Counted from the first letter of the stretch, positions 42,852-55,700 are shown. The stretch: 64,000 nucleotides of DNA from JBGPOS01 sp041488155 (GCA_041488155.1 JBGPOS010000013.1:1-64000), one strand, 5' to 3'. Numbers and translations are program-made. Notes: generated from the letters alone by a model not told the origin.

Positions 42852-43697
42852 GTGAGTCGTGGGCCCCGCGTCCTGCACCGCGAAGAGCCGCTCGTGTACC
42901 CTCTGGCGGCCATGTATAAGGAACTCACCGCCGACGACCTCCTCCGGATCCTCAACCTCGGCCGCGATGAGTTGCCGGACGTCCTCCTCCTCGTCGGTAT
43001 CTTCGATGTCCACGCCGGCGCCGAGCGCTTCGCCGGCTACCTCGACGAGGCGGTCTCCGGTCGCGAAGGACGCCAGGGGTTGCCCTCCTGGCTCGGAAAG
43101 TACCGCGGACTGCGCGTCGCCGTCGCCGGCTGCTTCGGCGGTCCAATGGCCGCCCTCCACGCCCACACCTGGTGCGGAGCAGGCGTCCCGGCCGTCATCC
43201 AGCTCGGCTGGTTTGGCGCGCTTCAGCCCGGCACGAAGCTCGGCGACGTGATCGTCCCCCGCCACGCCGAACGCCAGGACGGCGTCAGCGATTGGTACTT
43301 GCCAAAGGGGATCCTCTCCGACGCCTCACCCGCCCTCTCCGCCGCCATCACGCAGCAGCTTCGATCCCGCGGCATCGCTGTCAGCGAACACGCCATCTAC
43401 AGCACCCCCGCCCTGCTCGCCGAATCCCGCGAAGTGATCGCCGATTGGAGCCGCCACGGCTACCAGGGAGTCGACATGGAGACCGCCGCCACGTTCGCCG
43501 TCGCCAAGTCGCTCGGGGTCCAGCGCGCCGCCGCCCTCATCCGCTACGACGACCTCATCGAAGAAGAGCACAGCCTCGCCGACGAGCTCGCCCACGAGCA
43601 CCTCGCCGTCCTCCGCAACCGCGAGCGCGAAGTGGTCCACGCCGCCCTCGACGCCCTCCTCGAACTGCGAGACGCCCCTGCTGCGGCGACGTCCTAG
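42852..43697 (+). CDS. Nucleoside phosphorylase family protein
   Basis: A 281-residue protein of the PNP/UDP phosphorylase superfamily, which swaps nucleoside bases with phosphate. It shows DVLLLVGIFDVHAGAERFA, VAVAGCFGGPMAALHAH, a GVDMETAATFAVAKSLGV block (ribose-binding MET motif) and IRYDDL. A GTG at 42852 gives PRVLHREEPLVYPLAAM ahead of the core; an ATG at 42912 is the alternative. Base preference is unknown. Confidence 0.8.
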   Translation: MSRGPRVLHREEPLVYPLAAMYKELTADDLLRILNLGRDELPDVLLLVGIFDVHAGAERFAGYLDEAVSGREGRQGLPSWLGKYRGLRVAVAGCFGGPMAALHAHTWCGAGVPAVIQLGWFGALQPGTKLGDVIVPRHAERQDGVSDWYLPKGILSDASPALSAAITQQLRSRGIAVSEHAIYSTPALLAESREVIADWSRHGYQGVDMETAATFAVAKSLGVQRAAALIRYDDLIEEEHSLADELAHEHLAVLRNREREVVHAALDALLELRDAPAAATS

Positions 43698-43751
43698 TAC
43701 TTGCTCAAGAAAGTCCGCGTTCATGTAGCCGCCCTCCATCGCCCGGGTGCT

Positions 43752-43796
43752 CCCCTCTCCCGCGAAGTCGGGAGAGGGGGTCGGGGGGTGAGGGCG
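43752..43796. repeat. GGGAGAGG hairpin repeat (REP-like)
   Basis: CCCCTCTCCC (43752-43761) and GGGAGAGGGG (43770-43779) form a perfect 10-bp stem with an 8-nt loop, followed by GTCGGGGGGTGAGGGCG. The same stem-plus-GGGGTGAGGG layout is a widely dispersed bacterial repeat. It lies between convergent genes and could also stop transcription. Confidence 0.7.
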
Positions 43797-43888
43797 AGAA
43801 GCCGCGAATCAGCGCTCTTTTCCTCCAGTAGGTACTAGCAGGAGGCGCCACCCATTCGTCGGCACCCCGATACCCGACGCAGGCGGAC

Positions 43889-45070
43889 CTAAAGCAATAT
43901 GAGCGGGTTTTCGGGCGGGCGCCCGGCGAGCACCGCGCCCGACAGCTCCCAGGTACCCGGACCGGTGCCGGTGTGTTGTGAGAGCGCGTGGATGTCGCGC
44001 ATGCAGCGCTGCAGGTCGTTCTTGCGGTACACGGCAGTGCCGCCGCCAGCCAGGAACATGAGCTCGACAGCAGCCCGGGCGCTGCGCGTCGCGTTCGAGG
44101 CCGCCAGCTGCCCGTTGATCCGCGCCTGGAGATCGGCCGCGCCCCCCGCTTCCGCGGTCGCGCGCAGCTCCGCGATCGCCTGGTGGAGCCACGACCGGGC
44201 TGAACGGACGGCCGCCACCGCGTCTGCCAGCTGGAAGTGGAACAGCGGGCGCTCGTTCAGCGGCACGGTAGTCCCTGCGGCCACCTTCTTCTGCGCCAAC
44301 TCGCCGACGATGTCTATCGAATGCTGCGCTATCCCCAGCGCGACGGCGGCCATCGGCCAGGAGAACATGGTCATGAATGGCAGCCGGTAGAGCGGGCCCT
44401 GGTAGTAGCGGTTGGGCGGAATCGGAGCCAGCGCGATCGCATGAACCTCGGGGACGAACACGTCTTCGAAGACGATGTCGTGGCTGCCCGTCGCCGCCAG
44501 CCCAACCACGTCCCAGGTGTCGATGATCTGCACCTTCGCCGCCGGCGCGAGCATGATGCGGACGTCGGGCAGGCCCATGAAGCCCGGCCGTGGCGTGTCG
44601 CCGTCGTGCACTGCGCAGAGACCGATCAGGTGCGTGGCGTGCTTGCAGCCGCTTGCGAACGGCCACCGCCCGGTTACGCGATAGCCCCCGTCCACGGCGA
44701 CCGCTTTGTTGAACGGGAAGACAGACCCCGCGAGGACCGTCTTCGGGTTCCCCACGATCGCCTCGGCTTCGCCTTCCGGCAGTGTGCGGCCGATGAGACC
44801 GGTCGCGCCGTTGATGAACAGGCACCAGCCGAGCGAACCGTCGATCCGGGCCCCGGCTTCGACCACCTCGAACCACCTGACAGGATCTATTTCTCCGCCG
44901 CCCAACGAAGCGGGGGCGAGCTGCCGGAAGAAGCCGGCTTCGATTACCGCTTGGACGACGGGCCGTGCGAGCGTCGCCTGCGCCTCCGACTCCGCAGCAT
45001 GGTCACGAATGAGCGGCGCGAGCCGCTTGAGGGCGTCGAAAGGGGATTCAACAGCAGTAGAAACGGTCAT
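43889..45070 (-). CDS. Acyl-CoA dehydrogenase-like flavoprotein (HsaA/monooxygenase group)
   Basis: A 393-residue protein of the acyl-CoA dehydrogenase fold, closer to flavin-dependent monooxygenases such as HsaA, since it lacks a clear catalytic Glu and has an IDTWDVVGLAATGSHDI segment. FASGCKHATHLIG and the helical C-terminus (AAVELMFLAGGGTAVYR) fit. The ATG at 45070 has GGAGG 10 nt upstream; the frame runs on to 45202 without support. A flavin reductase is not adjacent. Confidence 0.85.
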   Translation of the reverse strand: MTVSTAVESPFDALKRLAPLIRDHAAESEAQATLARPVVQAVIEAGFFRQLAPASLGGGEIDPVRWFEVVEAGARIDGSLGWCLFINGATGLIGRTLPEGEAEAIVGNPKTVLAGSVFPFNKAVAVDGGYRVTGRWPFASGCKHATHLIGLCAVHDGDTPRPGFMGLPDVRIMLAPAAKVQIIDTWDVVGLAATGSHDIVFEDVFVPEVHAIALAPIPPNRYYQGPLYRLPFMTMFSWPMAAVALGIAQHSIDIVGELAQKKVAAGTTVPLNERPLFHFQLADAVAAVRSARSWLHQAIAELRATAEAGGAADLQARINGQLAASNATRSARAAVELMFLAGGGTAVYRKNDLQRCMRDIHALSQHTGTGPGTWELSGAVLAGRPPENPLILL

Positions 45071-45228
45071 CGCGGGATACCCTCCGGAGAACGTCCGGCG
45101 AGTATAGCGCCACCCGGCTATCCGTGGGTGGCGGCCGGTAGTCAGCTCGTCGAGGTCGCGGCGCCTGTTCGGTTTGCTGGAGCGGGCTGGTATGACTTTC
45201 AAGGCGCAGGGAGAAGGACTCGTCGCAG

Positions 45229-45708
45229 CTATGTCCGAGGGGTGGAAGGAGAAATCGAGTCAAAGTCGCCAGGAATGAGCATCGTGATGTCCGCCGAGTC
45301 TGGCACCGCCTCGAGGCGCGCCTGACTTGGCCGGTACGTAAGATGCCAGCGGTCGAGAACAGACCGGCCGAGCAACGAGGGCACGGCCAGGAGATTCGGG
45401 TCCAGGTGGCCGATGGTGACGAACGTATCGTAGACGTACAGTTGCCGCGAATCGTCAAACACGAGGACCGCCGGTTCGAGAAAGTCGCGCGTCTCGCCGC
45501 CAACGCCGATGGCGGGGTGAGGGGACAAGACGAGACTGGTGTAGTCCACACCCATTCGTAGTGCATCGCCGGGCATGATGAATACTCCATCAGCGCCCGT
45601 GTCCACCAGGAACGACAGGTCGGCCCTGATTCCCAGCCGCGGCAGAAAGAGCCGCCCCTCGATATAGGGGCGCCTGGTTGTGTCGCCGAAGCGCCCGACG
45701 ATGGGCAT
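45229..45708 (-). CDS. Retropepsin-like aspartyl protease
   Basis: A 159-residue single-domain aspartic protease candidate with catalytic DTGA at 36-39 (FLVDTGADGVFIMP) and the later hydrophobic-Gly block LLGRSVLDRW. It would act as a dimer. No membrane segment. It follows the DUF5678 gene by 5 bp. Substrate unknown. Confidence 0.8.
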   Translation of the reverse strand: MPIVGRFGDTTRRPYIEGRLFLPRLGIRADLSFLVDTGADGVFIMPGDALRMGVDYTSLVLSPHPAIGVGGETRDFLEPAVLVFDDSRQLYVYDTFVTIGHLDPNLLAVPSLLGRSVLDRWHLTYRPSQARLEAVPDSADITMLIPGDFDSISPSTPRT

Positions 45709-45713
45709 TGCCT

Positions 45714-46007
45714 TTACAGGAAGAGAGTGCGGTCGCTCCGGTCGATGAACCGGACGATGACATGCTCGCGGGAAATGCCCTTCTCATCCAATTGCCCGAG
45801 AAGAACGTCAAGGGAATCAGATGCGATCACTTTCTTGTTCGCCAGCACGGCAACCCACTTCTGCGGGTATTTTTCTATGAACCTGGGATGGGCAGAGGAT
45901 AGAGCGGTTGCGGCCTCGCGGAATTTAGCCAGATCTTGAGCGACTTCGGAGGGGTCGCCTATCAGTTGACGTAGTTGCTGCGCCCTCGCTCTGGAAACGG
46001 TCGCCAT
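45714..46007 (-). CDS. DUF5678 domain protein
   Basis: A 97-residue protein with the DUF5678 block FIEKYPQKWVAVLANKKVIAS and HVIVRFID. GGAGG lies 9 nt before the chosen ATG (46007). It is 5 bp from the retropepsin gene, forming a likely two-gene unit. Function is unknown. Confidence 0.8.
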   Translation of the reverse strand: MATVSRARAQQLRQLIGDPSEVAQDLAKFREAATALSSAHPRFIEKYPQKWVAVLANKKVIASDSLDVLLGQLDEKGISREHVIVRFIDRSDRTLFL

Positions 46008-46091
46008 CGCGTTTGGCCTCCGTGCTCCTGTGCTCACGGCCGCCGGGGTGGGACTGCAGCCGAAGCGAATGATTGTTCGTGCGGCGCGCTG

Positions 46092-46346
46092 CTAGTCCGC
46101 TCCGACTGCCACCGGCTCCGGCGCCTCCGGCTTCTTCGCCCGCTCCATGTTCTCCAGCCCAATGATGCTGAACCCGAGATCACCCAGCTCGCAGAGGAAG
46201 CTGCAGTAGGTCAGCTTGAGGGCGCTTGTCGACTTCGAATGCATGTAGGGCAGCTTGCAGCGCGTGCACTTGCACAGCTTGACCAGCTCGGCGTCGCGCG
46301 GCGCGGCGACTTGGGCCTCGCCCGGGTCGTCGGTCATCGTGCTCAT
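46092..46346 (-). CDS. Small Cys-containing hypothetical protein
   Basis: An 84-residue protein with CKCTRCKLPY and CSFLCELGDLGFS, a possible zinc site. GGAGGG lies 8 nt before the ATG at 46346. I do not recognise the family. It is upstream of the DUF5678 gene on the same strand. Confidence 0.55.
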   Translation of the reverse strand: MSTMTDDPGEAQVAAPRDAELVKLCKCTRCKLPYMHSKSTSALKLTYCSFLCELGDLGFSIIGLENMERAKKPEAPEPVAVGAD

Positions 46347-46490
46347 GCTTGGTCCCTCCAGCCGCTCACAGTATGACGCATCCACCCTTACTACGCGCGA
46401 CTACCCCCGCTGCGTCCTACGAAGAACACACAAATGCCGTCCGGCTCAACCTCTTCGTGACCCGTCGCCCCGCTCGGCCGCCCCGCCCCG

Positions 46491-46552
46491 TTTCGGAGTG
46501 TCGGAGTGTCGGCGAAGAGCACTACCCCGATACCCCGTTACTCCGTTACCCG
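46491..46552. repeat. Octamer array arranged as an inverted repeat
   Basis: Left arm 46491-46513 has TTTCGGAGTGTCGGAGTG; right arm 46525-46552 has CCCCGATACCCCGTTACTCC. The TAA stop of hicB (46546-46548) lies in the right arm. Confidence 0.85.
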
Positions 46553-46932
46553 GCGCGCCCGCCGCCGGCCCGCCAACCAATTCCGCCGGCGAGCAGCCCG
46601 ACGACCAACTGATTGAGGCTCACGCCTTCGCAATCAGCTTCCTTCGCCAAAGCCGCGTGCAGGCCACGAGGCAGCCGCACCCGGAACTGGCCGCTATGGT
46701 CCTTTTCAGGTTTTGGTCCGGGGATGGGGTGCCCAACCTCGACTTCGGCCGAAACCCAGGCCAGCATGGCCCGCCCGATGTTCTCCATCAGCTCTTCCGG
46801 CGTATCACCCTGTGCGATGCAGCCGTCGAACTCTTCCACCGCCGCCACCCAGCCCGGAGCGCCGCCTTCAAGCTCACTCCGCACGACCCTGTAGTGGTAG
46901 GGCATTTCCAGGTAGCGCTCGGCTCGCTTCAA
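46546..46932 (-). CDS. hicB: HicB antitoxin
   Basis: A 128-residue HicB protein: a partial RNase H-like domain (WVAAVEEFDGCIAQGDTPEEL) and a C-terminal ribbon-helix-helix (SGQFRVRLPRGLHAALAKEA). A TTG at 46932 overlaps the hicA stop (TTGA); an ATG at 46905 is the alternative. It would neutralise HicA and repress the operon. Confidence 0.85.
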   Translation of the reverse strand: MKRAERYLEMPYHYRVVRSELEGGAPGWVAAVEEFDGCIAQGDTPEELMENIGRAMLAWVSAEVEVGHPIPGPKPEKDHSGQFRVRLPRGLHAALAKEADCEGVSLNQLVVGLLAGGIGWRAGGGRAG

Positions 46933-47162
46933 TCCAGCACCTCCCGGATGGCCTTCACCGCAAGCTCCACATAAACGGGCTTCAGCGGCTTGCGCGGATC
47001 GATTGCCAGTTTGCGAAATCGCCGGGGATGGCGGTACACCCGGTGATCGCCCTTGCCCTGCCGCCACGTGAACCCGGCTTCGATGAGCAAGGCGTGCAAC
47101 TCCTCCGGACCTACTCCGTTCCTCCGGGCCAACAAGCCCCTGAGCCGCTCCTCGAGGTCCAT
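46929..47162 (-). CDS. hicA: HicA toxin
   Basis: A 77-residue HicA mRNA interferase with the dsRBD-like core. The active-site His lies in KGDHRVYRHP, where many HicA proteins have GSH. It is upstream of hicB and overlaps it by 4 nt, the common hicAB order. Confidence 0.85.
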   Translation of the reverse strand: MDLEERLRGLLARRNGVGPEELHALLIEAGFTWRQGKGDHRVYRHPRRFRKLAIDPRKPLKPVYVELAVKAIREVLD

Positions 47163-47230
47163 CTCGATGGTACCATATGCGGAACCGACCCGGGGCGTCG
47201 ACCCCACTCGCCCTTCCGGGCCCCCGGCCC

Positions 47231-47310
47231 CGTATCGGAGTGTGGGAGTGTCGGCGTGTCGGCGTCTTTCGCCACCCCGATACTCCGTTACCCCGATACT
47301 CCGTCACCCG
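47231..47310. repeat. Octamer array arranged as an inverted repeat
   Basis: Left arm 47231-47262 (GTATCGGAGTGTGGGAGTG) and right arm 47273-47310 (CCCCGATACTCCGTTACCCC). It lies between the divergent hicA and coxG genes. Confidence 0.85.
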
Positions 47311-47410
47311 GCGAAGCCCTCGCGCTTGAGGCACGCCCCCTCGCTCGCTACGATACGTCGGCCCCGATCCCGGCTCAGCCGGCGCTTCGGGCGAAGGGAC
47401 GGCCTCCGCA

Positions 47411-47860
47411 GTGGAGATCCAGGGCGAACACCGCTTCGACGCCCCCAGGGACGTGGTCTGGCAGCTCCTGCTCGACCCCGCCGCCCTCCAGGCCTCCATG
47501 CCCGGCTGTGAACGCTTCGTCGAAGTCGGCCCCGAGTCCTACGACCTCACCATCCGGGTCGGAATAGCCGCCATCAAAGGCACCTATAGCGGCAACGTCA
47601 AAGTGCGCGACCGCAAAGAAGGCGAGTCCTACCGCCTCGTCGTCGAAGGCAACGGCAAGCCCGGCAGCGTCCAGGGCGACGCCCTCATGACCCTCAGCCG
47701 CCAGGAAGGTCCTACCACCACCGTCACCTACACCGGCGAAGTCAAAGCCCAGGGCGCCATCGCTCGTCTCGGCAGCCGCCTGCTCGGCGGCACGGCCAAG
47801 CTCATGATCGGCCAGTTCTTCAAGGGAATGGAAAAACAGGTCTCGAATCGCGTCGCCTGA
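47411..47860 (+). CDS. coxG: CoxG-type SRPBCC protein
   Basis: A 149-residue SRPBCC (START-like) protein of the CoxG family, thought to help place CO dehydrogenase at the membrane. It starts MEIQGEHRFDAPRDVVW and holds PGCERFVEV. The GTG start at 47411 was taken. It is the first gene of coxGSLM, 42 bp from coxS. Confidence 0.9.
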   Translation: MEIQGEHRFDAPRDVVWQLLLDPAALQASMPGCERFVEVGPESYDLTIRVGIAAIKGTYSGNVKVRDRKEGESYRLVVEGNGKPGSVQGDALMTLSRQEGPTTTVTYTGEVKAQGAIARLGSRLLGGTAKLMIGQFFKGMEKQVSNRVA

Positions 47861-47902
47861 CCGCGTCGCACCACACCCTCATCCCGCTTCCGGAGGCGAA
47901 CA

Positions 47903-48373
47903 ATGGCGAACATCCCCATCTCGGTCACGATCAACGACAGAGTCCGCAAGGCAGAGGTCGAACCACGCCTCCTCCTTGCCCACTTCCTCCGCGAGAACCT
48001 CGGTCTAACCGGCACCCACATCGGCTGCGATACCACCCAGTGCGGCGCCTGCACCGTCATCATCGATGGCCGCAGCGCGAAGTCCTGCACCATCTTCGCC
48101 GCCCAGGCCGACGGCGCGACGATCACCACCATCGAGGGCCTCGCCCCCGAAGGCGGCCTCCACCCCCTCCAGGAAGGCTTCTGGGAAGAGCACGGCCTCC
48201 AGTGCGGCTACTGCACCCCGGGCATGATCCTCGCCGGCGTCAACCTCCTCAGCGAGAACCCCAACCCCAGCGAGCAGGAGATCCGCCAGGGCATCTCCGG
48301 CAATCTCTGCCGCTGCACCGGCTACCAGCACATCGTCAAAGCCATCCAGTACGCCGCCGCGAAGAAGGGCTAA
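47903..48373 (+). CDS. coxS: Molybdenum hydroxylase [2Fe-2S] subunit
   Basis: A 156-residue small subunit with two [2Fe-2S] clusters: [12 protein letters not shown] (plant-ferredoxin type) and CGYCTPG plus CRCTGY (helical type). It passes electrons from the Mo subunit to FAD. GGAGG is present upstream, and it is 5 bp from coxL. Confidence 0.95.
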   Translation: MANIPISVTINDRVRKAEVEPRLLLAHFLRENLGLTGTHIGCDTTQCGACTVIIDGRSAKSCTIFAAQADGATITTIEGLAPEGGLHPLQEGFWEEHGLQCGYCTPGMILAGVNLLSENPNPSEQEIRQGISGNLCRCTGYQHIVKAIQYAAAKKG

Positions 48374-48378
48374 CCACT

Positions 48379-50768
<2,390 letters not shown>

Positions 50769-50772
<4 letters not shown>

Positions 50773-51620
50773 TCCCCACCGAATTCGAGTACAAGCGTGC
50801 CGGCTCCATCGACGAAGCCATCCAGCTCCTCGCCGCCAGCAAGGGCGAAGGCAAGTTCCTCGCCGGCGGCCACAGCCTCATCCCCCTGATGAAGCTGCGG
50901 CTCAGCGAGCCCGGCGTACTCATCGACATCGCCCGCATCCCCGGCCTCGGCGGCGTCCGCGAAAAGGACGGCAAGCTCGAGATCGGCGCCACCACCACCC
51001 ACCACGACGTCGAGACCTCAGACCTCCTCAAACGGCTCGCGCCCGTAGTCGCCGAAGCCGCATCCGAGATCGGGGACCCCCAGGTGCGCAACCGCGGCAC
51101 CCTCGGCGGCAGCCTCGCCCACTCCGACCCCGCCGCCGACATGCCGGCCGTCGTCGTCGCCCTGGGCGCCGAGATCCACCTCAAGGGCCCGAAGGGCTGG
51201 CGCGCCGTCAAGGCCGAAGACTTCTTCACCGACCTCTTCACCGTCAACATGGCCGAAGACGAGATCATCGCCAGCGTCCAGTTCGCCCCGGTCCGCACCG
51301 CGGCCTACGCCAAGCTCCACCAGAAGGCCTCGCACTACGCCATCGTCGGAGTCGCGGCGGCACTTCAGGTCAGCGGCGGCGTCTGCCAGTCGGCCCGCGT
51401 CGCGGTCACCGGCGCCTCGACCCACGCCCAGCGTCTGACCTCCGTCGAAGCCGCCCTCGCGGGCAAGCGCCTGGACGAAGCGACGATCGCCGCCGCCTCT
51501 GCCGTCGCCGGAAACGGCCTCCAGAACATCAACTCCGACATCCACGCCTCCGAGGCCTACCGCCGCGCGATGGTCAAAGTCTTCACCCGCCGAGCCCTCA
51601 CCGCCGCCGCCCGCCGGTAG
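50769..51620 (+). CDS. coxM: Molybdenum hydroxylase FAD subunit
   Basis: A 283-residue FAD-binding middle subunit with the AGGHSLIPLMKLR FAD loop and TLGGSLAHSDPAAD. Its GTG overlaps the coxL stop by 4 nt. The TAG stop (51618-51620) lies in a GGTAGCC element, which begins at 51616. Confidence 0.95.
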
Positions 51621-51639
51621 CCGCGGCCGCCCCGGGCCG
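51616..51639. repeat. GGTAGCC hairpin element, 3' variant
   Basis: Begins GGTAGCCGCGGCCGCCC, but the end after GGGCCG is replaced by GTTGGGCTC. The TAG of GGTAGCC is the coxM stop codon. Confidence 0.8.
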
Positions 51640-51762
51640 GTTGGGCTCCGGACGCGAGGTAGCCGGAGCCGGTTTACGGACGACCTGCGGGGGCCAGAAC
51701 TCGGCTTCGTACGGCGTCAGGGCGTTCACTCCGCCGGGAAGGTCACGCCCGGGAACCCTCCC

Positions 51763-52713
51763 CTACGGCGTTCGTCTTATCACCAGCGTACCGGCAATGA
51801 TGTCGTGCAGCGCCTGCTTCTTTTCTGTAAATCCCGCCATCATCCAGCCCACGCCCAGCGGTACCAGCCATGTGAGGTAGCGGGCGGCATAGCGCGCGCT
51901 GGCGCGGCCGAAGGAGAGCCGCTCTCCTCGTACGTCGACGACAACGGCGCCCACAGCCTTCTTGCCGGGAGTTCCCTGCCATGCCGAGCTTTCGAAGGCT
52001 GCGCAGTACAGCCAGCCCAGCACCGGGAATGCCAGGACGGCCAACCCGGCCAGACCAGAACCTCCCGGGGACGCGACGAGCACGACGACAAACCACGCCG
52101 ACCAGAAGATGACCGCGTCGATCGCGACGGCGCCAAACCGCAGCCAGAAACCGGCGTAGGCGAAGACCTGTTCGGCCGGTTGCACGGCCGTGGCGGCAGA
52201 AACGTCGGCAGGTGCTTCGAGCGTCGGCCAGGGCCCCGCCACAGGTCTAATGGCCGCCCGCGATGGTCCGGACGGCGCTGGCGCAGCGGGCCACGTCCCC
52301 CGTCCGGGCGTGGCGGCCAGGCCGCCCGGGTAGGCGTCCGCCTCGAGCGGCTTCGCGATGGGGCCAGTGGGCGATATTTCGGTGCTGGGTGCGACGCCGG
52401 TGGCGAGTTCAACCTCGACGTCCACGCCCGCGGCCGGCCTTCCATCGACGAGCGCGACGAGGGGCGAGGCTTCGAGGAGGGCGAGGCAGGCGGCCTCGTC
52501 GGCCCCCGCCGAGAAGGAGACGTCGAATAAGCGAGCGATCCCGGGCGACACGCGAGCCACCTCGACTTCGGACAGGTCGTGGGCCGGCGAAAGATTGGCG
52601 ATCTCCGCCCGATGGAAAAGTTCCGCTACCGCCCCGGGACCGCCCTTTAGGCCGCGACGGAGGTCCTGGATGGCTTCGATGTTGACTGCGCCGCTCAGCT
52701 GTATGCGCGTCAT
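51763..52713 (-). CDS. RDD family membrane protein
   Basis: A 316-residue protein. Residues 1-100 form a separate soluble region. A Pro/Ala linker follows and the C-terminal part is an RDD domain: FWLRFGAVAIDAVIF, two or three helices, and QGTPGKKAVGAVVVD. The RDD family includes transport- and stress-related proteins of unclear mechanism. It overlaps the stop of the giant membrane protein by 4 nt (ATGA), so they are co-expressed. Confidence 0.82.
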   Translation of the reverse strand: MTRIQLSGAVNIEAIQDLRRGLKGGPGAVAELFHRAEIANLSPAHDLSEVEVARVSPGIARLFDVSFSAGADEAACLALLEASPLVALVDGRPAAGVDVEVELATGVAPSTEISPTGPIAKPLEADAYPGGLAATPGRGTWPAAPAPSGPSRAAIRPVAGPWPTLEAPADVSAATAVQPAEQVFAYAGFWLRFGAVAIDAVIFWSAWFVVVLVASPGGSGLAGLAVLAFPVLGWLYCAAFESSAWQGTPGKKAVGAVVVDVRGERLSFGRASARYAARYLTWLVPLGVGWMMAGFTEKKQALHDIIAGTLVIRRTP

Positions 52714-55700
52714 GGCCGTCCTCCTGCCCGCCGGCCGGATGAAGGCTCCAGATCCTCGGAGGCCCCACCTTCTATCCACCACCGGGCGCAGTGGTCCTTG
52801 AAGCGATCCCAACGTTCGCGCTGTGCGAGTAAGACCACCGCGATAGCGATGAGCGCTGTACCGGCGAGCCCCAGGAGTAGCCAGTACGGAACTTCCGCCG
52901 AGCCACTCGTGAGCCAGCGGACTGCAATCCCGGTGTACGTCAGCACACCGGCCGGGACCAGCCAACGGGCGTGGAGCGTGAACCCGAGCGCCAGGAAGCA
53001 AAGGCCGATGCCCATGAGCTCGAGGCCGAATTTCGTCCCGTCGGCGCCAAAGCTCTGCTCCGCCGGCGGGAGCACGAGGAACAACACCCCCACGACCATC
53101 AGCGCTTCGTGGGCCAGCATGTGCCGCCCGAAGAATTCTGGCGTCTGGCGCCAGGTGAAGGGCAACGCGACCAGATAGACGCCGACGGTGGCTGTGTACG
53201 CCTGGATGTTCGTCGGCTCTGCCGTGCCGATGGCCATCAACCCGGCGAGGAGCAGTCCAACTGTGGCGGGGACCCAGACGGTCCGGCGGCGTACCCGCCA
53301 ACCTTCGACCACGATCGCCGAGGCAGTGCTGGCGAGGACGATGGTCGCCATCGCCCACTCGCGCGAGCGCACCAGCGGTTCACCCGGCTGAATTACGAGT
53401 CGTTCGTGCTGCAGGAGGCCGCCCGCAACGATGGCCGATATGCACCAGGGCACCCACGAGAGGTAATCGATGGCCGCTCCGGCCTCTGTGAGACTCGGGT
53501 CGTAACGACGGACCCGCCACAGCCCCAGCCACGTCGCTGCCGCGAAAACGACGTAACCCAGCGGCAGAAAGGCGAGGTCGAGGCCGGACCAACGCCACGC
53601 GGACCAGAGCGCGAGCTGCGCGAACGCGCTCGAGAGCGCCGCGAGCGTCCAGAGACGGGCGCTGAAGGCCACAGTGAGCGCGCCCGCCGCTGCGGCGATG
53701 AACGCGGCCGTCGCGATTGCTGGATCCGGAACGGCGAGGCTCGCCCCGATGATCGAAGCTGCGGTGGCGGCCGGGCCGAGGAGGAACACCCGCTCCACCT
53801 GTCCCCGCGCTGCAGTGACCGCCAGGAGCAACCAGGTCAGTCCCGCCAGGCCGACGAACAGCCAGGCCCGCTCGGCCCCAGCGATGCCGGCCTCGCCGTT
53901 CACCGAGGCGCCCGCGGCCAGGACGAAGGCGTATCCCGCGCCCGCCAGCAGGGAACGCTCAGCGGCGCGTGCTGAAGGCGTGAGCGCAGACACCCACAGC
54001 CCCACCAAGCCTCCACGCGCCCGCCAGGCCGCCGCGAACAGCAACAGCGCGGTGGCCGTCTGGCTCGCGATACCGAAGGCCGGATGATCATAGTGCACCT
54101 TCAGCGAGACGAGCGTTGGCACGATGGCGAGCACAACCACGTAGGTCCAGCCCATCCTGCGCACGAGCGCCTGCTTGGGCCAGCGCCGCTCAGAGACCGC
54201 CAACGCGGCCGCCACAACCAACACAGGAAAGCCCCACCAGCGCGGCGTGGCGCCAACAGCCCAGACGATGCTCGCGCCCAGCCCCGAGACGAGCGGCGGC
54301 AGCAGCAAGTTGCCTGCGTCGCGGCGGCGCGCGGCGTCCCAGGCGCTGCCCACAACCAGCACGCCATAGGTGACCGGAAGCTGGACCTGCATGGCCTCTG
54401 GTACAAGCGCGGCGCCGTGCGACCATGCCAGTCCAGCGATCCCCGAACATGTGGCTGCGACCCGCCAGTTCGTGCGCATCGGGACATCGAACTCAGCCAT
54501 CACGAGGTAGCCGAGGGCCGCGCCGGCCGCCCAGGCGCCCATCCACTGGAGCGGCATCGCGATGCCAGCCCAGAGCAGCGACGCCCCGAAGGCGGCCATC
54601 AGCGCCGGCAGCGCGGCTGAACCCTCCCGCCATTCCCAGCGCCACCGGACGAAGGCGGCCAGGCCAGCCGCAAGCGTCAGCCCGTATGCCGTCGGCAGCG
54701 CAAAGGGAGCATGGTGCGGCGCGGCGACCACGCGGTGCGTGACCAGGATCGCGACAATCGCCGCAAGTATCGCTGCCCGCCGCCAGGAACGCGCCCAGCC
54801 ACCATCGCCGGCCGCAAGAAGGAGGTATCCGGAAGCAGCGGCGGCGGAGAACGACCCGTACCACTCGGGACCGAGGTCAAAGGCGGCCCAGCTCGCGGTG
54901 ATGCCCGTAAGCGCTGCGGCAGCCGGGATGAGGGCGGCCGCTTCTCGCCACTCCCAGCGCCAGCGCAGGAAGGCTGCCACGCTGCCCACGAGTACCGTCC
55001 CGTAGGCGGCAGGCAGCGCGGCACGCGCGGCGTCATGGTGAGCCTGCCCGGCGTGCGTGCCCGCCACCATAACCACCCCCATCGCGGCGGCGGCGGCTCC
55101 CCACCGGCGAGCGAACTTCGGCGCGTCGAAGTGGGCGAGGAGCAAGTAGCCGGCTGCGCCGATGACTGCGAACAGCCCCCACCACTCGACGCCCAAATCG
55201 AAGACAGCCCAGGCGGTGGTGAGCGCGGTGGCGGCGGCCAGGGCCGGAAGGGTGGCTGCGGCTTCGCGCCATTGCCAACGCCAGCGGGCGAACGCCAACG
55301 CCGAGCCCGCGAACACAGCCCCGATGGCCACTGGGATGGGCTCCCGAGCTGCGTTGGGCAGGACCTGCCCCCACCAACTGAAGGCGATCGTCGCCGCGCC
55401 AGTAGCTGCCGCCGCGGCGCCCCAGCGGCGCGCACGGCCGGGCCGGTCGAACTGGGCCGCGAAGAGGTAGCCGAAGCCGCCGATCGCGGCGAAGGGGCCC
55501 CACCAGTCCCGCCCGAGGTCAGCGCCCGCCCAGGCGCTGGTCAAGGCCGTCAGCGCAACAAGCGGCCAAAGGACAAGGAGCACCGGCCACGGCCGCCAGA
55601 AACGCAGGCCGATGGCCAGCCCGGCTGCGGCAAGCGCGTCCGCGACAGGCAGCTGGGCGTGGTCGTGATCGGCGGCCACGTGCGCGAAGCCAAGCGCGAG

